From Deltaproteobacteria bacterium (GTDB lineage: Bacteria > Desulfobacterota > Deferrimicrobia > Deferrimicrobiales > Deferrimicrobiaceae): DNA of 13,473 nucleotides. The translations under genes and the position numbers were made by a program. Where the stretch lies: positions 969 through 14,441 of the forward strand of contig PQAK01000176.1 in the NCBI GenBank assembly GCA_003105225.1, in the 5' to 3' direction. The notes under the pieces are model-generated. The model did not search any database, was not told the DNA's origin, and saw only the letters and a program-made list of their open reading frames with translations. Positions 1-7,508 of this stretch are shown piece by piece (position 1 is the first letter of the stretch; each line of letters opens with the position of its first letter).

Positions 1-1244
1 AGCGGGTCATCTACGCGGCGGCCAAGGGGTACGACCTCGCGATCGTCGAGGTCGGCGGCACCGTGGGCGACATCGAGAGCCTCCCGTTCCTGGAGGCGAT
101 CCGGCAGGTGAGGACGGACCGGGGCAAGGAGAACGTCCTCTACGTCCACGTGACGCTCGTCCCCTACATCAGGACGGCCGGGGAGCTGAAGACCAAGCCC
201 ACCCAGCACAGCGTGAAGGAGCTGCGCTCCATCGGCATCCAGCCCGACATCCTGCTGTGCCGGTCCGACCGCCCGCTGCCGAAGGAGATCAAGGCGAAGA
301 TCGCGCTGTTCTGCAACGTGACCGAGGACGCGGTCATCACCGCCCGGGACGTGGAGCAGATCTACGAGCTGCCCCTGGTCTTCCACCAGGAGGGGCTGGA
401 CGACAAGATCATGGAGTCCCTGAACATCTGGGCGGGCGAGCCGAGGCTGGAGCCCTGGTCGAAGATCATGGAGAAGTGGAAGAACCCGGTGGGGGAAGTC
501 ACGATCGCCATCGTCGGGAAATACGTGAACCTGCGCGAGTCGTACAAGAGCCTGAACGAGGCGCTCACCCACGGGGGGATCGCCCACGCGGTCCGGGTCC
601 TGCACCGGTACGTGGACTCCGAGGAGGTGGAGCGGCAGGGGGCCGAGGCGCTGCTGAAAGGCGCGGACGGGATCCTGGTTCCGGGGGGGTTCGGGTCGCG
701 CGGGGTGGAAGGGAAGATCGCCGCCGCACGGTATGCCCGGGAAAACCGGATCCCCTTCTTCGGCATCTGCCTGGGGATGCAGGTCGCCGTCGTGGAGTTC
801 GCCCGGAACGTGTGCGGCCTGGCGGCGGCCACCAGCCGGGAACTCGACACGGAGAGCCAGTGCGCGGTCATCGACCTCATGCCGGACCAGCGCGGGATCA
901 TCGAGAAGGGGGGGACGATGCGTCTCGGCGCGTACCCCTGTTCCCTCGCCGAGAAATCCCTGGCCCGGAAGGCATACGGCGTTCCGGAGGTTTCCGAGCG
1001 CCACCGGCACCGGTACGAATTCAACAACGAGTTCCGGGAGGCCCTCTCCGCAAAGGGGCTGCGGATCACCGGCCTGTCGCCGGACGGGCGCCTCGTGGAG
1101 ATCGTGGAGCTCCAGGACCACCCCTGGTTCCTGGGCTGCCAGTTCCACCCGGAGTTCCAGTCCCGGCCGATGGCCCCCCACCCCCTGTTCCGCGACTTCA
1201 TCGGCGCCGCCTTCACCGTCTCCCGGAGACAGGCGGTCTCGTGA
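1..1244 (+). CDS. pyrG: CTP synthase (glutamine-hydrolysing), 5' end missing
   Basis: CTP synthase makes CTP from UTP, ATP and glutamine in the cytoplasm. The reading frame is open from base 3, and the true start lies upstream; by comparison with the roughly 545-residue family about 130 residues are missing. The first visible part is the end of the synthetase domain, with the family motif EVGGTVGDIESLPF at about 49-90. The class I glutamine amidotransferase domain begins near 495. Its nucleophile elbow GICLGMQ has the catalytic Cys at 768-770, and FHPEF holds the catalytic His (1146-1148) and Glu (1152-1154), so the triad is intact. The stop overlaps the GTG start of kdsA by four bases (1241-1244), which suggests translational coupling. 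The link to Kdo synthesis makes sense because CTP is needed to form CMP-Kdo. Identification is very secure; only the left boundary is set by the window. Confidence 0.98.
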   Translation, partial: RVIYAAAKGYDLAIVEVGGTVGDIESLPFLEAIRQVRTDRGKENVLYVHVTLVPYIRTAGELKTKPTQHSVKELRSIGIQPDILLCRSDRPLPKEIKAKIALFCNVTEDAVITARDVEQIYELPLVFHQEGLDDKIMESLNIWAGEPRLEPWSKIMEKWKNPVGEVTIAIVGKYVNLRESYKSLNEALTHGGIAHAVRVLHRYVDSEEVERQGAEALLKGADGILVPGGFGSRGVEGKIAAARYARENRIPFFGICLGMQVAVVEFARNVCGLAAATSRELDTESQCAVIDLMPDQRGIIEKGGTMRLGAYPCSLAEKSLARKAYGVPEVSERHRHRYEFNNEFREALSAKGLRITGLSPDGRLVEIVELQDHPWFLGCQFHPEFQSRPMAPHPLFRDFIGAAFTVSRRQAVS

Positions 1245-2092
1245 TCCGGCAGGTCGCAGTCGCAGGCCGGTGGCGGGTCGGCGCGGGGAACCCCCTGCTC
1301 GCCATCGCCGGGCCGTGCGTCCTGGAATCGGAACCGCTCGCGATGGCCGTGGCGGAGTTCCTGTCGGGGCTTGCCGCCCGCCTGGGCATCCCCCTCGCCT
1401 TCAAGGGGTCCTTCGACAAGGCGAACCGCTCTTCGGTCCGATCGTACCGCGGGCCCGGTCTCGAGGAGGGGCTGCGGATCCTGGCCGAGGTGAAGCGGCG
1501 GTTCCGCATCCCGGTGACGACGGACGTGCATGGACCGGAGCAGGCGGCGGCCGCGGCGAAGGTGGTCGACATCCTGCAGATCCCCGCGTTCCTCTGCCGC
1601 CAGACCGACCTGCTGGTGGCCGCGGGGAAGACGGGCGTGCCGGTCAATATCAAGAAGGGGCAGTTCATGGCCCCCTGGGACATGGCAAACGCGGTGGAAA
1701 AGGTGGCTTCGACGGGGAATGCCGCCGTCCTGGTCACGGAGCGGGGGAGCACGTTCGGATACAACAACCTGGTGGTCGATTTCCGGGGGCTGCCGGCCAT
1801 CCGGGAATCGGTCTGCCCGGTGATCTTCGACGCGACCCACAGCGTCCAGCTTCCCGGCGGCGCCGGGAAGGCATCGGCCGGCGAGCGGCGTTTCATCGCC
1901 CCGCTGGCGCGCGCGGCCGTCGCGGCGGGGGTGGACGGGATATTCCTCGAGGTCCATCCGGACCCGGACCGGGCCCTGTCCGACGGTCCCAACAGCCTGC
2001 CGCTCGATGCCGTGGAGCCGCTGCTGCGGTCCCTCCTCGCCATCCGCGAGGCAGCGGAGCCCGGGACGACCGGGAAAGGAGGCCGACCATGA
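1241..2092 (+). CDS. kdsA: 3-deoxy-D-manno-octulosonate 8-phosphate synthase (Kdo-8-P synthase)
   Basis: This enzyme condenses phosphoenolpyruvate with arabinose 5-phosphate to give Kdo 8-phosphate, the committed step to the inner-core sugar of LPS. The GTG start at 1241 gives 283 residues, normal for the family, and follows a GGAGA at 1225-1229. Motifs in order: GPCVLES (24-30), FKGSFDKANRSS, DVHGPEQ, NIKKGQFMAPWDM, TERGSTFGYNN, DATHSVQ and LSDGPNS. The residues at the four metal-ligand positions known from the Aquifex enzyme are all present: Cys26, His200, Glu237 and Asp248. Their spacing (174, 37, 11) equals Aquifex C11/H185/E222/D233, so this looks like the metal-dependent class rather than the E. 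coli type, which has Asn in place of the Cys. It overlaps pyrG and kdsD by four bases on each side. The related DAHP synthases are the only alternative and fit the motifs less well. Confidence 0.97.
   Translation: MIRQVAVAGRWRVGAGNPLLAIAGPCVLESEPLAMAVAEFLSGLAARLGIPLAFKGSFDKANRSSVRSYRGPGLEEGLRILAEVKRRFRIPVTTDVHGPEQAAAAAKVVDILQIPAFLCRQTDLLVAAGKTGVPVNIKKGQFMAPWDMANAVEKVASTGNAAVLVTERGSTFGYNNLVVDFRGLPAIRESVCPVIFDATHSVQLPGGAGKASAGERRFIAPLARAAVAAGVDGIFLEVHPDPDRALSDGPNSLPLDAVEPLLRSLLAIREAAEPGTTGKGGRP
2075..2082 (+). promoter_or_regulatory. Strong ribosome binding site of kdsD
   Basis: AAAGGAGG lies inside the 3' end of kdsA, six bases before the ATG at 2089. It fixes the kdsD start, which otherwise sits in a long open frame that continues upstream through kdsA. 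Confidence 0.85.
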
Positions 2093-3060
2093 CCGGCGAC
2101 CTGACCTCCCGCGCGGCGCGAGTCCTCTCCATCGAGGCGGAAGGCCTTCTCGCGCTGCGGGAGAAGCTCGACCACCAGTTCACGCGCGCCGTCGAGATGC
2201 TGCTTTCCGCTCCCGGCAAGGTGGTCGTGACGGGGATGGGGAAGTCCGGGCTCATCGGCCGCAAGATCGCCGCGACCCTGGCGTCCACCGGGACGCCCGC
2301 CTTCTTCCTGCACCCCGCGGAAGGCCTCCACGGAGACATCGGCATGGTCCTCAAGGGGGACGTCGTCCTCGCGCTCTCGAACTCGGGCGAGACCCAGGAA
2401 GTGGTGCGGCTGCTCCCCGTCTTCAAGCGGCTGGGGCTCAAGCTCATCGCCCTCACCGGAAACCCGCAGTCCACGCTTGCCCGCCACGCCGACGCCGCGA
2501 TCGATGTCGGGGTCCGCGAGGAGGCCTGTCCGCTGGGGTTGGCCCCGACGGCCTCCACCACGGCGGCGCTCGCGATGGGGGACGCCCTCGCGGTCGTGCT
2601 GTTCGAGGAGAAGGGATTTTCCGCGCAGGATTTCGCGATGCTCCATCCCGGGGGCGCCCTGGGCCGGAAGCTCCTCACGGTGGACGAGCTGATGCACACC
2701 GGCGAGGAGATCCCGCTGGTCTCCTGCGATACGCCGCTCAAGGACGCGTTGTTCACGATCAGCTCCAAGCGGCTGGGGGTCACGGGAGTCCAGAACGGCT
2801 CCGGGGCGCTGGTCGGCGTGATCACCGACGGGGACGTCCGCCGGGCGATGGCGAAGGGGGTCGACCTCTTCGCCACCCGCGCGGAAGAGGTGATGTCCAC
2901 CCGCCCGAAGCGCATTTCCTCATCGGACCTGGCCGCGTCCGCCCTGCGGAAGATGGAGGAGCATTCGATCACGAGCCTGTTCGTGTTCGACCCGCGCGAG
3001 GCGCATCGGCTCGTGGGGATCGTCCACATCCACGATCTCCTGAAAGCGGAGGTGGGATGA
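2089..3060 (+). CDS. kdsD: Arabinose-5-phosphate isomerase (KdsD/KpsF family)
   Basis: It interconverts ribulose 5-phosphate and arabinose 5-phosphate, supplying the sugar substrate of KdsA. The 323-residue protein has the family's usual layout. An N-terminal SIS sugar isomerase domain (about 35-175) carries GMGKSGLIGRKIA with Lys52, HGDIGMV and LSNSGETQE. Two CBS domains follow at about 202-260 and 268-323, each ending in the typical pattern (VGVITDGDVRR and LVGIVHIHDLL). The ATG at 2089 overlaps the kdsA stop as ATGA and has a strong ribosome binding site. Sequence alone does not separate KdsD from the paralogues KpsF and GutQ, but its place between kdsA and kdsC argues for the LPS role. 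CBS pairs often bind nucleotides, so allosteric control is possible; the ligand cannot be read from the sequence. Confidence 0.96.
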   Translation: MTGDLTSRAARVLSIEAEGLLALREKLDHQFTRAVEMLLSAPGKVVVTGMGKSGLIGRKIAATLASTGTPAFFLHPAEGLHGDIGMVLKGDVVLALSNSGETQEVVRLLPVFKRLGLKLIALTGNPQSTLARHADAAIDVGVREEACPLGLAPTASTTAALAMGDALAVVLFEEKGFSAQDFAMLHPGGALGRKLLTVDELMHTGEEIPLVSCDTPLKDALFTISSKRLGVTGVQNGSGALVGVITDGDVRRAMAKGVDLFATRAEEVMSTRPKRISSSDLAASALRKMEEHSITSLFVFDPREAHRLVGIVHIHDLLKAEVG

Positions 3061-3608
3061 GCGCCCCCCGGCAAAGTTCCGGCGCTGCGGAGAAGGCGGC
3101 GCGGGTGCGCCTGTTCCTCCTCGACGTGGACGGGGTTCTCACCGACGGGGGGATCATCCTCGACGGCGACGGGCGGGAGACCAAGCGCTTCCACGTCCGG
3201 GACGGCCACGGGATCAAGATGCTGCAGCGCGCAGGGGTGGGGGTGGGCATCATCACCGGGCGCACCTCGGAGGTGGTCGCCGTCCGCGCGAAAGAGCTGG
3301 GCATTTCCATCGTCCGGCAGGGAGCGTTCGACAAGGTGGCTTCCTGGCGGGAGATCCTTGCCTCCACGGGGGTCCCGCCGGCGGAGACCGCCTACGTGGG
3401 AGACGATATCGTCGACGTGCCCCTGATGCGGCAGGTGGGATTCGCAGCGACCGTGGCGGACGCGGAATCCTACGTGCGGGACGCGGCCGATTTCGTGTCC
3501 ACGCGTGCCGGCGGGCACGGCGCCGTCCGGGAGATCATCGAGTTCGTCCTGCGATCCGGCGGCGCCTGGGACAAGGTCGCCTCCCGCTATTTCACGGACG
3601 GTGCCTAG
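3057..3608 (+). CDS. kdsC: 3-deoxy-D-manno-octulosonate 8-phosphate phosphatase
   Basis: This HAD-superfamily phosphatase removes phosphate from Kdo 8-phosphate to release free Kdo. The 183-residue protein is the usual size for KdsC, a capless HAD enzyme that works as a tetramer. The HAD motifs are all visible: motif I LLDVDGVLTDG with nucleophile Asp23 and acid/base Asp25, motif II IITGRT with Thr67, motif III Lys93 in FDKVASW, and motif IV YVGDDIVD with Asp116 and Asp117. The ATG at 3057 overlaps the kdsD stop by four bases. Residues 1-16 before the core are variable and probably flexible. Order with kdsA and kdsD leaves little doubt of the role; kdsB and waaA, needed to use Kdo, are not in the window. 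Confidence 0.96.
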   Translation: MSAPRQSSGAAEKAARVRLFLLDVDGVLTDGGIILDGDGRETKRFHVRDGHGIKMLQRAGVGVGIITGRTSEVVAVRAKELGISIVRQGAFDKVASWREILASTGVPPAETAYVGDDIVDVPLMRQVGFAATVADAESYVRDAADFVSTRAGGHGAVREIIEFVLRSGGAWDKVASRYFTDGA

Positions 3609-3611
3609 GGG

Positions 3612-4187
3612 ATGCTGCGGCGGACGGTTTCCTTCGCGGCGCTGATTGCGGCATTGGGAGGGATCGCGCTCCTGGCCGCGATTTCCGCGCTGTCTCCCGG
3701 GATCCGGGGGACACGGGATCCGTCCGCCGGCGCGCCCCCCGCCGAGCCGGAAGTCGTTTTCCAGGGGATGGAGATGCGGGAGATCCGGGGAGAGGGAGCG
3801 CAGTACCGCATGGTTGCCGACCGTGCCGCCTACCGGTTCCTGACGGGCGGGATTTCGGCGGCAGGCGTGACCCTCGAGATTCCGGGCGCGGCGGGGAACG
3901 TGACGGTGCGCGCACCGATGGCCACATGGGACACCAGGACCGGGCAGGTCCTTCTTCCCGAGGGAGGCGCCGCGGAGAACGGCACGGGATGGTCCGCGGC
4001 GGTCGCCTCCGCGCGCCTGTCCCTTCCGGACCGGCAGATGACCGCCGCGGGCGCCGCCCGTCTCTCGGGGCCGGGGCTCTCGGTGGCGGGAAGCGACCTG
4101 GTCTGGAAATGGAGGGAAGGGAAGGTGGCGCTCCAGCAGCCGAAAACCCGGCTCGAGCCGGCCCGGACCCTCCGAAGGAGGGGGTGA
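3612..4187 (+). CDS. lptC: LPS export system periplasmic/membrane-anchored protein LptC
   Basis: LptC passes LPS from the LptBFG inner-membrane extractor to LptA. The call rests on three things: the position directly between kdsC and lptA, the length (191 residues), and the layout of one N-terminal membrane anchor (about residues 7-27, hydrophobic, preceded by RR) followed by a periplasmic domain. That domain has the repeated beta-strand pattern of the family, for example VVFQGMEMREIRGEGAQYRM and the later ATWDTRTGQVLLP. LptC sequences are poorly conserved, so the match is to the fold pattern more than to residues. The start at 3612 lies three bases after the kdsC stop; only a weak AGGGG precedes it, so re-initiation by ribosomes finishing kdsC is likely. 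The C-terminal tail is basic (RTLRRRG). Confidence 0.85.
   Translation: MLRRTVSFAALIAALGGIALLAAISALSPGIRGTRDPSAGAPPAEPEVVFQGMEMREIRGEGAQYRMVADRAAYRFLTGGISAAGVTLEIPGAAGNVTVRAPMATWDTRTGQVLLPEGGAAENGTGWSAAVASARLSLPDRQMTAAGAARLSGPGLSVAGSDLVWKWREGKVALQQPKTRLEPARTLRRRG
4175..4181 (+). promoter_or_regulatory. Ribosome binding site of lptA
   Basis: AAGGAGG in the last codons of lptC, ten bases before the lptA ATG at 4192. It supports this start over the second in-frame ATG at 4204, which would shorten the signal peptide. Confidence 0.7.
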
Positions 4188-4191
4188 GCCG

Positions 4192-4716
4192 ATGCGCAAG
4201 CGGATGGCGGTACTGGCCTTTCTGGCCCTTGCGGTCTCGATCCCCGGCGCCCGGGCGGACGATCGCGTGATTCCCCGTCCCGAGGATTTCGGGAACCGCC
4301 CCATCGAGATCACCGCAGATCGTCTTTCCGCCGACAGCGTGAAGCAATCGGTCTCCTTCGAGGGGAACGTGATCGCGAAGCAGGGCGATGTGACCTTGTA
4401 CGCCGATCGCCTGTTCGCGGAATATTCGCGCGGCGCGGGAGCGATCGAGAAGATCATCGCGGAGGGCAACGTCCGGGTGAACCAGCAGGACAGGGAAGCG
4501 CGGGCCGCGCGCGCGGTGTTCTACAACCTCGAGCAGCGGATCGTCCTCTCGGGCGGCGCCGACCTCGTCCAGGGAGGAAACACCCTGAAAGGCGAGACGG
4601 TGACCATCTACCTTCGGGAGAACCGTTCCGTGATCACCGGGGGCGAGGGAGGCCGCGTCAAGGCGGTCATCCAGCCGAAAGGGCTGCCCGAGACCAGGGA
4701 GAAGAAGGGCCGGTGA
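4192..4716 (+). CDS. lptA: LPS transport periplasmic protein LptA (OstA-like)
   Basis: LptA forms the periplasmic bridge along which LPS slides to the outer membrane. The 174-residue precursor has a clear Sec signal peptide: MRKR, a hydrophobic stretch at 5-17, and a likely cleavage after Ala22 in GARA-DD. The mature part begins with the family signature PIEITADRLSAD, followed by repeated beta-jellyroll strands: VSFEGNVIAKQGDVTLYAD, IIAEGNVRVNQQDREARA, and IVLSGGADLVQGGNTLKG. The end is basic (ETREKKGR). It starts four bases after the lptC stop and its own stop overlaps the GTG start of lptB (4713-4716). The size and single-domain form fit LptA rather than the N-terminal domain of LptD, which would be far longer. 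Confidence 0.95.
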   Translation: MRKRMAVLAFLALAVSIPGARADDRVIPRPEDFGNRPIEITADRLSADSVKQSVSFEGNVIAKQGDVTLYADRLFAEYSRGAGAIEKIIAEGNVRVNQQDREARAARAVFYNLEQRIVLSGGADLVQGGNTLKGETVTIYLRENRSVITGGEGGRVKAVIQPKGLPETREKKGR

Positions 4717-5435
4717 TCTCCCTGGCGGTACAAGGCCTGTCGAAGCGCTACCGGAACCGGGAGGTGGTGAAGGGGGTGTCGCTCGATATCGGGCCCGGGG
4801 AAGTCGTCGGGCTGCTGGGCCCGAACGGGGCGGGGAAGACCACGATTTTCTACATGATCGTCGGGCTCGTCGCGCCGGACGAGGGGCGGGTCACGCTCAA
4901 CGGGGAGGAGGTCACCCGACTGCCGATGCATCGCCGCGCCCGCCTGGGGCTGGGGTACCTGCCGCAGGAGCCGTCGGTATTCCGGAAACTGACCGTCCGC
5001 GAAAATATCCTCGCATTCCTGGAAGAGACGGAGCTGTCCGCGGGGGAGCGGGAGGAGAGACTGACCCGGTTGATGCAGGAGATGCGCATTTCCGGCGTGG
5101 CGGAAACCGTCGGCCTCTCGCTTTCGGGCGGGGAGCGCCGGCGGGTGGAGATCGCCCGGGCGCTGGTGCTGTCGCCGTCCTTCCTGCTCCTGGACGAGCC
5201 GTTCGCAGGAATCGATCCGATATCCGTTGCCGACCTGCAGCAGGTGATCCTTGGATTAAAAGGTCGCGGGATCGGGGTTATAATAACGGATCATAACGTG
5301 CGCGATACGCTCAAGGTGTGCGATCGCGCCTACATCATCTCGGATGGGGAGATCCTGTTGTCGGGGAACCCGGAGGAGATCGCGGCTTCCGCGCGCGTTC
5401 GGGAAATCTATCTGGGAGACGAGTTTACGCTTTGA
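4713..5435 (+). CDS. lptB: LPS export ABC transporter ATP-binding protein LptB
   Basis: LptB is the cytoplasmic ATPase of the LptB2FG complex that pulls LPS out of the inner membrane. The 240-residue protein has every ABC element: Walker A GPNGAGKTT (36-44, Lys42), Q-loop Gln85 in YLPQEP, signature LSGGE (137-141), Walker B LLLDEP (Asp161, Glu162) and H-loop His194 in ITDHNV. PFAGIDPISV after Walker B and the ending VREIYLGDEF are typical of LptB and separate it from other ABC ATPases. The start is GTG at 4713, within a GTGA overlap with lptA. The membrane partners LptF and LptG are not in the window, which is common. Odd point: around 5256-5291 the codons turn AT-rich (TTA AAA, then GTT ATA ATA), coinciding with a promoter-like element. 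Confidence 0.97.
   Translation: MISLAVQGLSKRYRNREVVKGVSLDIGPGEVVGLLGPNGAGKTTIFYMIVGLVAPDEGRVTLNGEEVTRLPMHRRARLGLGYLPQEPSVFRKLTVRENILAFLEETELSAGEREERLTRLMQEMRISGVAETVGLSLSGGERRRVEIARALVLSPSFLLLDEPFAGIDPISVADLQQVILGLKGRGIGVIITDHNVRDTLKVCDRAYIISDGEILLSGNPEEIAASARVREIYLGDEFTL
5256..5284 (+). promoter_or_regulatory. Putative sigma-70-type promoter inside lptB, upstream of rpoN
   Basis: TTAAAA (5256-5261, four of six matches to TTGACA) is followed after exactly 17 bases by TATAAT (5279-5284, six of six). Transcription would start near 5291, giving a leader of about 160 bases before the rpoN ATG at 5451. Perfect -10 boxes are not expected by chance in DNA this GC-rich, and no other site I noticed in the window is as good. 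The element lies in coding sequence but partly uses codons (TTA, tandem ATA) that are uncommon here. Not proven: this is a pattern match only. Confidence 0.5.
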
Positions 5436-5450
5436 CCGTTCGAGGCCGGA

Positions 5451-6926
5451 ATGGCGCTTGAGTTACGACAGTCCCTGAAGCTGAGCCAGCAGCTGGTGAT
5501 GACGCCGCAGCTGCAGCAGGCGATCAAGCTTCTGCAACTTTCGCGCCTGGAACTCCAGCAGGCGATCCGCGAGGAACTGGAAATCAACCCGGTGCTCGAA
5601 GAATCCCAGGAGGGCGTCACGGACGGCGAGGATGCCGCGGGGAGGGAAGACGAGCCCCCCGAGGCGGCCGCGGCTTCCGAGAGCGCGGAACCCGCGAAGG
5701 AGGACCAGAGCCTCCGGGGCGAAGGCGGGCTGATCGACCGGGTCGACTGGAACTACTATTTCGGGGACGGTTCCCCGTCGGAAGGCCGGGGAGAGCGCGA
5801 GCGGGAGGAGGACGACGGGAGGCCGTATTACGAAAACCTGCTCACGCGGAAGCCTACCCTTGCCGAGCACCTCGAATGGCAGATGGGGCTTTCCCGCGCC
5901 GACGGGAAGCTTCGCCACCTCGCCGCTTATCTCATCGGGAACATCGACGAGAACGGATACCTCATGATCTCCGCGGAAGAGGCGGCGGAAGCCCTCTCGG
6001 AGCCGGTGGAGAACGTCGAGAATGCGATCGCCGCGGTCCAGGCGCTCGACCCGAAGGGGGTGGGGGCCCGCGACCTTCGGGAGTGCCTGATGATCCAGGC
6101 ACGGGAAAGGGGGGAGGAGTTCTCCCTCCCGCTGAAGATCCTCACCGACCATTTCGATCTCTTTTCCCGCGGGGACCTGGCCGGAATCTCGAGGCGGATG
6201 CGCATCACGCGGGAGGCGGTCCGGGAGGCCTACCAGAAGCTGGTGTCCCTCTCCCCCAAGCCCGGCAGGGAATTCTCGGGGGACGACATCCACTACATCA
6301 CTCCCGACGTCTACGTGTTCAAGGTCGACGGCCAGTGGGTGATCAACCTGAACGAGGACGGCCAGCCCCGGCTGCGCCTGAGCGCCTATTACCGGCGCCT
6401 CCTCTCCGAAGGGGAGGCGCTCCGCAAGGAAGACCGCGAGTTCCTCAAGCAGAAGGTCAACTCGGCGTTGTGGTTCATCAAGAGCATCCAGCAGCGGCAG
6501 CGGACCATCTATAAGGTCGTGGAGAGCATCATCAAGCTCCAGGGAGAGTTCCTGGATCACGGGCCGAAGTACCTGAAACCCCTGACCCTGCGGGATGTGG
6601 CGGAGGACATTTCGATGCACGAGTCCACCGTCTCGCGGGTGACGAGCGGGAAGTACGTCTACACGCCGCACGGCATCTTCGAGCTCAAATATTTCTTCAA
6701 CTCGGGCCTGAACCGCGATGGGGGGGCGGAGGACATCGCCTCGAAGTCGGTGAAGGAGAAGATCCGGGAGATCATCTCCGCCGAAGGGGAAGGGAAGCCG
6801 CTCTCCGACCAGGAATTGATGCGCCTGCTCCGGAACCAGGGGATCCGGATCGCCCGCCGGACCGTGACGAAGTACCGGGCGCAGCTCGGGATGCTTCCCT
6901 CGTCGAAGCGGAAGAAGCCGTTCTAG
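5451..6926 (+). CDS. rpoN: RNA polymerase sigma-54 factor
   Basis: Sigma-54 directs RNA polymerase to -24/-12 promoters and needs AAA+ activators to open them. The 491-residue protein has the full layout. Region I (1-50) is the Gln/Leu-rich activator-contact segment beginning MALELRQSLKLSQQLVMTPQ. An acidic region II (about 51-115) is rich in Glu and Asp. The core-binding region spans about 120-340. The helix-turn-helix is near 380-400 (LRDVAEDISMHESTVSRV), and the RpoN box ARRTVTKYR (468-476) reads the -24 element. The start is 15 bases after lptB, with only a weak GAGG at 5442-5445 in front. Neighbours hpf and ptsN follow as in many Proteobacteria. A promoter-like element inside lptB may allow expression separate from the LPS genes. 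Confidence 0.98.
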   Translation: MALELRQSLKLSQQLVMTPQLQQAIKLLQLSRLELQQAIREELEINPVLEESQEGVTDGEDAAGREDEPPEAAAASESAEPAKEDQSLRGEGGLIDRVDWNYYFGDGSPSEGRGEREREEDDGRPYYENLLTRKPTLAEHLEWQMGLSRADGKLRHLAAYLIGNIDENGYLMISAEEAAEALSEPVENVENAIAAVQALDPKGVGARDLRECLMIQARERGEEFSLPLKILTDHFDLFSRGDLAGISRRMRITREAVREAYQKLVSLSPKPGREFSGDDIHYITPDVYVFKVDGQWVINLNEDGQPRLRLSAYYRRLLSEGEALRKEDREFLKQKVNSALWFIKSIQQRQRTIYKVVESIIKLQGEFLDHGPKYLKPLTLRDVAEDISMHESTVSRVTSGKYVYTPHGIFELKYFFNSGLNRDGGAEDIASKSVKEKIREIISAEGEGKPLSDQELMRLLRNQGIRIARRTVTKYRAQLGMLPSSKRKKPF

Positions 6927-6953
6927 GAGGGACCGCACGAGACCGCATCCGAA

Positions 6954-6960
6954 AAGGAGG
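6954..6960 (+). promoter_or_regulatory. Ribosome binding site that fixes the GTG start of hpf
   Basis: AAGGAGG, eight bases before GTG at 6969, in the 42-base gap after rpoN, the largest gap in the window. The rest of that gap shows no hairpin or terminator. Confidence 0.85.
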
Positions 6961-6968
6961 GAGAGGGA

Positions 6969-7508
6969 GTGGGGAATATAGCCGTCACGTTCCGTCATGT
7001 CGATCCGAGCAAGCCGCTCAAGGAATACGTGACCGAGAAGCTGGGGAAGATCCAGAAGGTGGTGGACAAGCCGTTCGACTCGCACGTCACCCTTTCGGTG
7101 GAGAAATACCGGCACATCGCCGAAGTGTTCGTCACGGGCAAGGGGATCACGATCAAGGCGTTCGAATCCACGGACAACCTGTACTCGGCCATCGACCTGG
7201 TATGCGACAAGGTGGAGCGCCAGCTCAAGAAATACCGGGAGAAGCGGAAGGAGAAGGGGCAGGGTCCCTTCCCGGCTCCCATGGTATCGGGATCCTCCCT
7301 CACGATCCAGGAGGGCGAAGGGGAGCCGAGGATCATCCGGTCCGACAATTTCCTTCCCAAGCCGATGAGCGTGGAGGAGGCCGTCCATCACCTCGACCTT
7401 CTCCAGGTGGACGTGGTGATGTTCGTCAACCAGGAGACCAATCAGCCCAGCGTCGTTTTCCGGCAGCAGGACGGGAACATCGGGTTCACGGAGCCGTCCG
7501 CACGATGA
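6969..7508 (+). CDS. hpf: Ribosome hibernation promoting factor, long form
   Basis: HPF binds the 30S decoding centre in slow growth and shuts ribosomes down. At 179 residues this is the long form: an N-terminal S30AE domain (about 1-100, with VTFRHVDPSKPLKEYVTEKL and the basic helix KVERQLKKYREKRKEKG), a linker, and a C-terminal dimerisation domain (about 122-175) with the signature RSDNFLPKPMSVEEAVHHL and VMFVNQETNQPSVVFRQQDG. Long HPF dimerises 70S ribosomes into 100S particles by itself, unlike the short HPF of enterics that works with RMF. The GTG start has a strong ribosome binding site. The stop overlaps the ptsN start as ATGA. A short hpf between rpoN and ptsN is standard in enterics; the long form here is a lineage difference. 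Confidence 0.95.
   Translation: MGNIAVTFRHVDPSKPLKEYVTEKLGKIQKVVDKPFDSHVTLSVEKYRHIAEVFVTGKGITIKAFESTDNLYSAIDLVCDKVERQLKKYREKRKEKGQGPFPAPMVSGSSLTIQEGEGEPRIIRSDNFLPKPMSVEEAVHHLDLLQVDVVMFVNQETNQPSVVFRQQDGNIGFTEPSAR

Noticed and set aside
5321..5328. Palindrome GCGATCGC near the end of lptB
   Set aside because: A single copy with no neighbours or phasing; chance occurrence is likely in GC-rich coding DNA.
6395..6420. Inverted repeat with an 8-base GC stem (GCGCCTCC / GGAGGCGC, 10-base loop)
   Set aside because: It lies within rpoN coding sequence, has no T run after it, and such stems arise easily at this base composition; not a terminator.
362..7391. Very long open frames on the minus strand (for example 1893-4469 and 5463-7391)
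   Set aside because: They lie fully opposite strongly conserved genes, their translations are rich in Arg, Pro, Gly and His with no recognisable domain, and such frames are expected in GC-rich DNA with G or C at third codon positions.
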